A DNA stretch of 64,000 nucleotides, taken from assembly GCA_958298945.1 (NCBI GenBank), contig OY282607.1, forward strand, positions 90,651,270 to 90,715,269, written 5' to 3'. Below, piece by piece: positions 61,141-64,000 of this stretch. Each line of letters begins with the position of its first letter. Positions within the stretch are counted from its first letter, which is position 1. This DNA comes from Atherix ibis. Taxonomy: Eukaryota; Arthropoda; Insecta; Diptera; Athericidae. The notes under the pieces were generated by a model that saw only the letters and a list, made by a program, of their open reading frames with translations, ran no database searches and had not been told where the DNA came from. A program made the translations under genes and the position numbers.

Positions 61141-62265
61141 TTGATATGGTTTTTGATGATATTTTCACACATTTCGTACTGTAAAGCGGCCATTACTTGA
61201 CGGATGTTGGTTTTTAAATGCTCTTAAGTTTGCGTTAATAAATTTTTTTTTACAAATCTTCTCCCGTGGCGTCAAATTACAAGATCTACGAGGTCAAAAG
61301 ACATCACCAAATCTCACATTATGCATCGTGAGATATTCTCGCACAGTAAAATCATAATTTTCCCATTTTAGCTTTATGAGAAATTTGCGTCATGAGAAAT
61401 TTTCGCAGATTGGACCATTTCCAATGGCGTCAAATTGCACGATCTTAGAGGCTAATTGACATCAGTAAATCTGAAATTGTGCTTTGTGAGGAAAAAGCAT
61501 ATTTGGAAAAATCGTTATTTGGAAGAGTATTTAGAAACAAGGATATTTTGAAAAAAGGATAATTGGAAAAAAGGACATTTGGGAAAAAAATATTTTGGAC
61601 CAAGGATATTTGGAAAAAAGATATTAAGAAAAAATTATATTTGGAAAAAAGGATAATTGGAAAAAAGTTTATTTAGAAAAAAAAGGATATTTGGAAAATG
61701 GGATTTTTCGAAAAATGGTTATTTAGAAAAAGGATATTTGGAAAAAAGGGCATTTGGAAAAATAGTTATTTGGAAAAAGGATATTACGCATATAGGACAT
61801 TTGGGGAAAAAAATAACGGTAAAAAGGATATTTGTAAAAAATATTGCAAAAATGTTTATTTGTAAAAAAAGGATATTTGGAGAAAAGGATATTTGGAAAA
61901 AGAACATTTGAAAAATGGTTATTTGGAAGATTTTCGCGCAACAAAGGCAAATTTTGTCTAATTTGTCTTTCTGAGAAATTATCGCGCAGTAAAGGCAATA
62001 TTTGTCGTCTTAAGCGGCTTGTGACTCCAATTTGTTGAAGCCCACATATGATCCAGATTAAAATCCTCAAGTTAAGGTCTAAAATATGTCACGGTCTCTT
62101 CTTCATCATTTTCAAAGAAATACACCGGCAAATGACACTTTTAGACCAAAATGCACACCAAACAATCGCTATGCTTGGATGCAATGCCTTTTATATCATT
62201 AGTTGTGGGTTTTTCGAGCCCCAATTTTGCTTATTAACGCATTTACCTTGCAGAAAATGAGCCTT
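61141..62265 (-). pseudogene. Tc1/mariner transposase, C-terminal part, interrupted by a minisatellite
   Basis: Read on the minus strand from 62,265, the remnant gives AHFLQGKCVNKQNW, GSKNPQLMI, a stop, KALHPS, IVWCAFWS (62,143-62,166), FENDEEE, LEDFNLDHMW, a frameshift, then FQQIGVTS (normally QQDGAT) and RRQILPLLRDNFSE. The last motif is partly duplicated as RQNLPLLRENLPNN. The minisatellite at 61,495-61,920 follows. Beyond it come two versions of the next block, FTDVN, a stop, PLRSCNLTP near 61,430-61,475, and FGDVF, a stop, PRRSCNLTP near 61,265-61,315. The end is HLKTNIRQVMAALQYEMCE (61,141-61,222). Motif order is that of the DDE_3 domain of the same family as copies 1 and 2. The sequence upstream of AHF is missing. 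Confidence 0.85.
61495..61920 (-). repeat. GGATATTTGGAAAAA minisatellite inside transposon copy 3
   Basis: Around twenty-five units of 13-20 bp, consensus GGATATTTGGAAAAA with variants GGACATTTGG, GGTTATTTGG and GGATAATTGG. It lies between the LLRDNF-type and DVNWPPRS-type parts of the transposase remnant. An 84-codon plus frame (61,657-61,911) is a repeat by-product. Confidence 0.9.
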
Positions 62266-62440
62266 ACGCTTTTACCGTGCTAGAAATCGTGCTAGAAATA
62301 ATCCCTAAAAATCGTTTTTGTAAAAAATCATTTGGTAGTTGTTATTGTATATAATTGCAAACACAAACCAAAATAAATGCCATCTAGAATGACATATATG
62401 TTTGACAGCTGTCACATAACACGGTACCACAAATTGGGTA

Positions 62441-64000
62441 ATAACCCATTATTTTTCGTAATTATTTTTTCTCTTTTAAAAAATTCTCCTTGAACCTATC
62501 ACACATTCAGCACTACAAAATACGAGTACTTTTCAAAAATAAAAAATAAATTATTGGAAATTTGCAATGTTGAGGCGATCATAAAAGGTCCTAACGAGAC
62601 TATGAGACGGAATTGGATAGAGACTTTTGTGCTGTGAAGTTTTACCAGACAGATTTGGATGGAGGGGAATTGAATTGGTGAAACATTCATTTTTTGTGCA
62701 AAGTGTATTTAGAACAGAGAATCCTTTTTGAAAAAGGTGGATAGCCGAAGGACATATGGCAGTCAGAAAGACTGAAACAAACGTCATCAACTCGGGCAGT
62801 CCCATAAATGTTTGATGAGCTTCAATTCATGTAAAATGAAATGATTCTGAACTTGGCTTTTCGAATTTGTTTTGGGCGGAAAATTCAAATTACCATTCAT
62901 ATTTTTTTTTGCGCCCACTATATTCTCCCCCATCTCCCTTTCTCTATGTAAACCCAGCGAATCTCTTACAATTTTCCACTTACAAGCAATCAAAACAAGG
63001 AGGCCATCCCTTTTCAATTCATCTTCACAATACGCTTGCTACTTCCTTTTGGCATACGTATAATAAACCACTTGCATACAAACATTGGCCAACTTCTCCG
63101 ATACCATACGGAGTAGTCAGTCAGTCAGTCAGAATAAGCAGAGATTCTCTTTTAATATTTAATATACTCCTCACTCCGTTTACCAATCGACATACACAAT
63201 TTAGTCTATTTTCTAAATAGTTTATCCTCTTCTATCCTTACTGTCTATAGAGGCGTTGGTGGTTTTTTTTTTGGTTTTTTGTTTTCTCACTTTATTCCAC
63301 AGAAGATATTGTATTAAAAAAATGAGTGAAACAAAAGAAACACAAAAACTCATTTTATTCAAAAGTTGTTTTTTTTCTTGTCTATATGTCTGAACATATG
63401 AGTGAGGATATGTTCACTTGTTAATCACATTTAACATGCAACTCCCTATCATTCTGTCTCTATCTCTCTGTGATTTTTATCAGCTTTTATCTATTGATAT
63501 TACCGCACTTCTTCTAACTTAAAGAATAAAGTTCCTCCGTCCTCTCCGCTAGTGTCGGTAATGAAAATAAACGTCATAGCCAACAGAGAGTCTGGGTGAG
63601 GGGAAATTTTTGTTGTTGTTGTTGTTGTTACTATTTCCTATATTTTTATTTCCACTCAACATTGTGTTGTTATTGGTTTCTATTGTGTTTATTGGAACAA
63701 ATGCTTTTTGAGAAAGCGAAACAGAAAAACAATAGAGCAATGTTAAATGATAATGACGAAGACAAAAGATACAAACAGTGAAGAAATTGATTAAAACAAA
63801 CAAAAAATCAGCTAACACTATTATTGGTAACTTGTGGGGCAGTTGACTTACACCTTTTACCCGCGTATCTTTGGTTAGTAAGGAAAATGCGTACAAGTAA
63901 ATTTTTGGTTATGTATTTTGTAGAAGAAGGGAAATTATTAATGGAATTTGAGGGGGTTGGTCTCGTGAATAGTGCTGATAGGAGAAAGTGGTTAGTTTTA
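62441..64000. other. Unique sequence of higher complexity, no gene supported
   Basis: 62.55-63.25 kb is complex and overlaps frames of 60-117 codons on both strands, none with a recognisable domain. (TCAG)n at 63,117-63,132 and (TTG)n at 63,611-63,629. It could hold exons of an unrecognised gene, but codon-level evidence is lacking. Confidence 0.45.
63611..63629. repeat. (TTG)n microsatellite
   Basis: TGTTGTTGTTGTTGTTGTT, six triplets. Confidence 0.9.

Larger units (their letters stand above)
60998..62440 (-). mobile_element. Tc1/mariner deletion derivative, copy 3
   Basis: Same family on the minus strand. Its 3' end near 60,998-61,018 (TTTGCGCTTCAGAAAATAAC) resembles the terminal repeat of copies 1 and 2. 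TTGGACCCTGCCATAATGCA at 61,079 is the reverse complement of the shared GCATAATGGCAAGGTCCAAG tail. At the 5' side TTTGACAGCTGTCAC lies at 62,400-62,414, followed inward by ATATATGTCAT/GATGGCAT words as in copy 1. The outermost 5' terminal repeat is not clearly preserved. The interior holds broken transposase and a GGATATTTGGAAAAA minisatellite. Confidence 0.8.

Noticed and set aside
62551..63220. Several 60-117 codon frames on both strands near the window end
   Set aside because: They overlap each other on opposite strands and no motif is recognisable. Noted only as a complex island.
1..64000. Retroelements (LTR or LINE) and endogenous viral sequence
   Set aside because: No reverse-transcriptase motif, primer-binding site, poly-purine tract pairing or long terminal repeat was found. 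Only DNA-transposon remains are visible.
1..64000. tRNA and rRNA genes
   Set aside because: I looked for B-box-like GGTTCGANNCC and rRNA landmarks and found no convincing candidate; a covariance search would settle this.

Overview
The window looks like non-coding DNA from an arthropod nucleus, most likely an insect; I cannot name the order. It is strongly AT-rich and full of poly-A/T runs and microsatellites. Open frames are short and have the composition of random AT-rich sequence. The only recognisable protein-coding sequence is decayed transposase: one irritans-type mariner remnant and three copies of another Tc1/mariner family. I found no supportable host exon, tRNA, rRNA or promoter in 64 kb. 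Intergenic sequence or a very large intron would both fit.

The second main component is tandem arrays. At least fourteen of them, mostly 0.4 to 2.6 kb long, alternate with stretches of more complex unique sequence. Each array has its own short core of 8 to 20 bases containing some G/C, set in A- or T-rich spacers that vary in length. In order the cores are: GTAAGTCC (1.35-2.48 kb), GTCCGAAAAAATGG (3.7-4.3), CCAAAAATACCCC-like (6.5-7.2), AAAAAAGGACGAGA-like (7.3-7.8 and again 10.6-11.0), AACATCGCATTT (13.5-14.9 and 16.2-17.3), TTATCGTAAA (19.0-21.6), TGTAAGCCCAAAATGGC (24.4-24.8), GTCAGCAAAAA (28.6-31.1), AAATTCTATGTTTTT (33.2-34.9), AACATCGAAAA (37.1-39.2), GCTCATAACTGAGCATTTT (41.4-43.0), AATAATGTGGAACGTAGGAAA (44.4-46.0), a GTGGAACGTAAATTT unit of about 300 bp (49.8-50.6), and an AGATGGCGCTGTT unit of about 250-340 bp (54.2-55.2, inverted copy at 57.8-58.3). 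Several arrays have higher-order structure. The clearest is a nearly identical 415-bp duplication at 37.87-38.70 kb.

The most informative region is the set of three related Tc1/mariner copies at 9.87-11.16 (+), 58.38-59.76 (+) and 61.00-62.44 kb (-). All three have lost the N-terminal half of the transposase and share a TTTGACAGCTGTCAA-type palindrome near the 5' end. Each contains a different tandem expansion: an AT-rich minisatellite, five 136-bp copies of the catalytic-core coding segment, and a GGATATTTGG minisatellite. This ties array birth to decaying transposons and is the finding I would examine first.

Remaining stretches are entered as unique or low-complexity intervals, with what little can be said of each. 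Array boundaries and copy counts are by eye and may be off by tens of bases.
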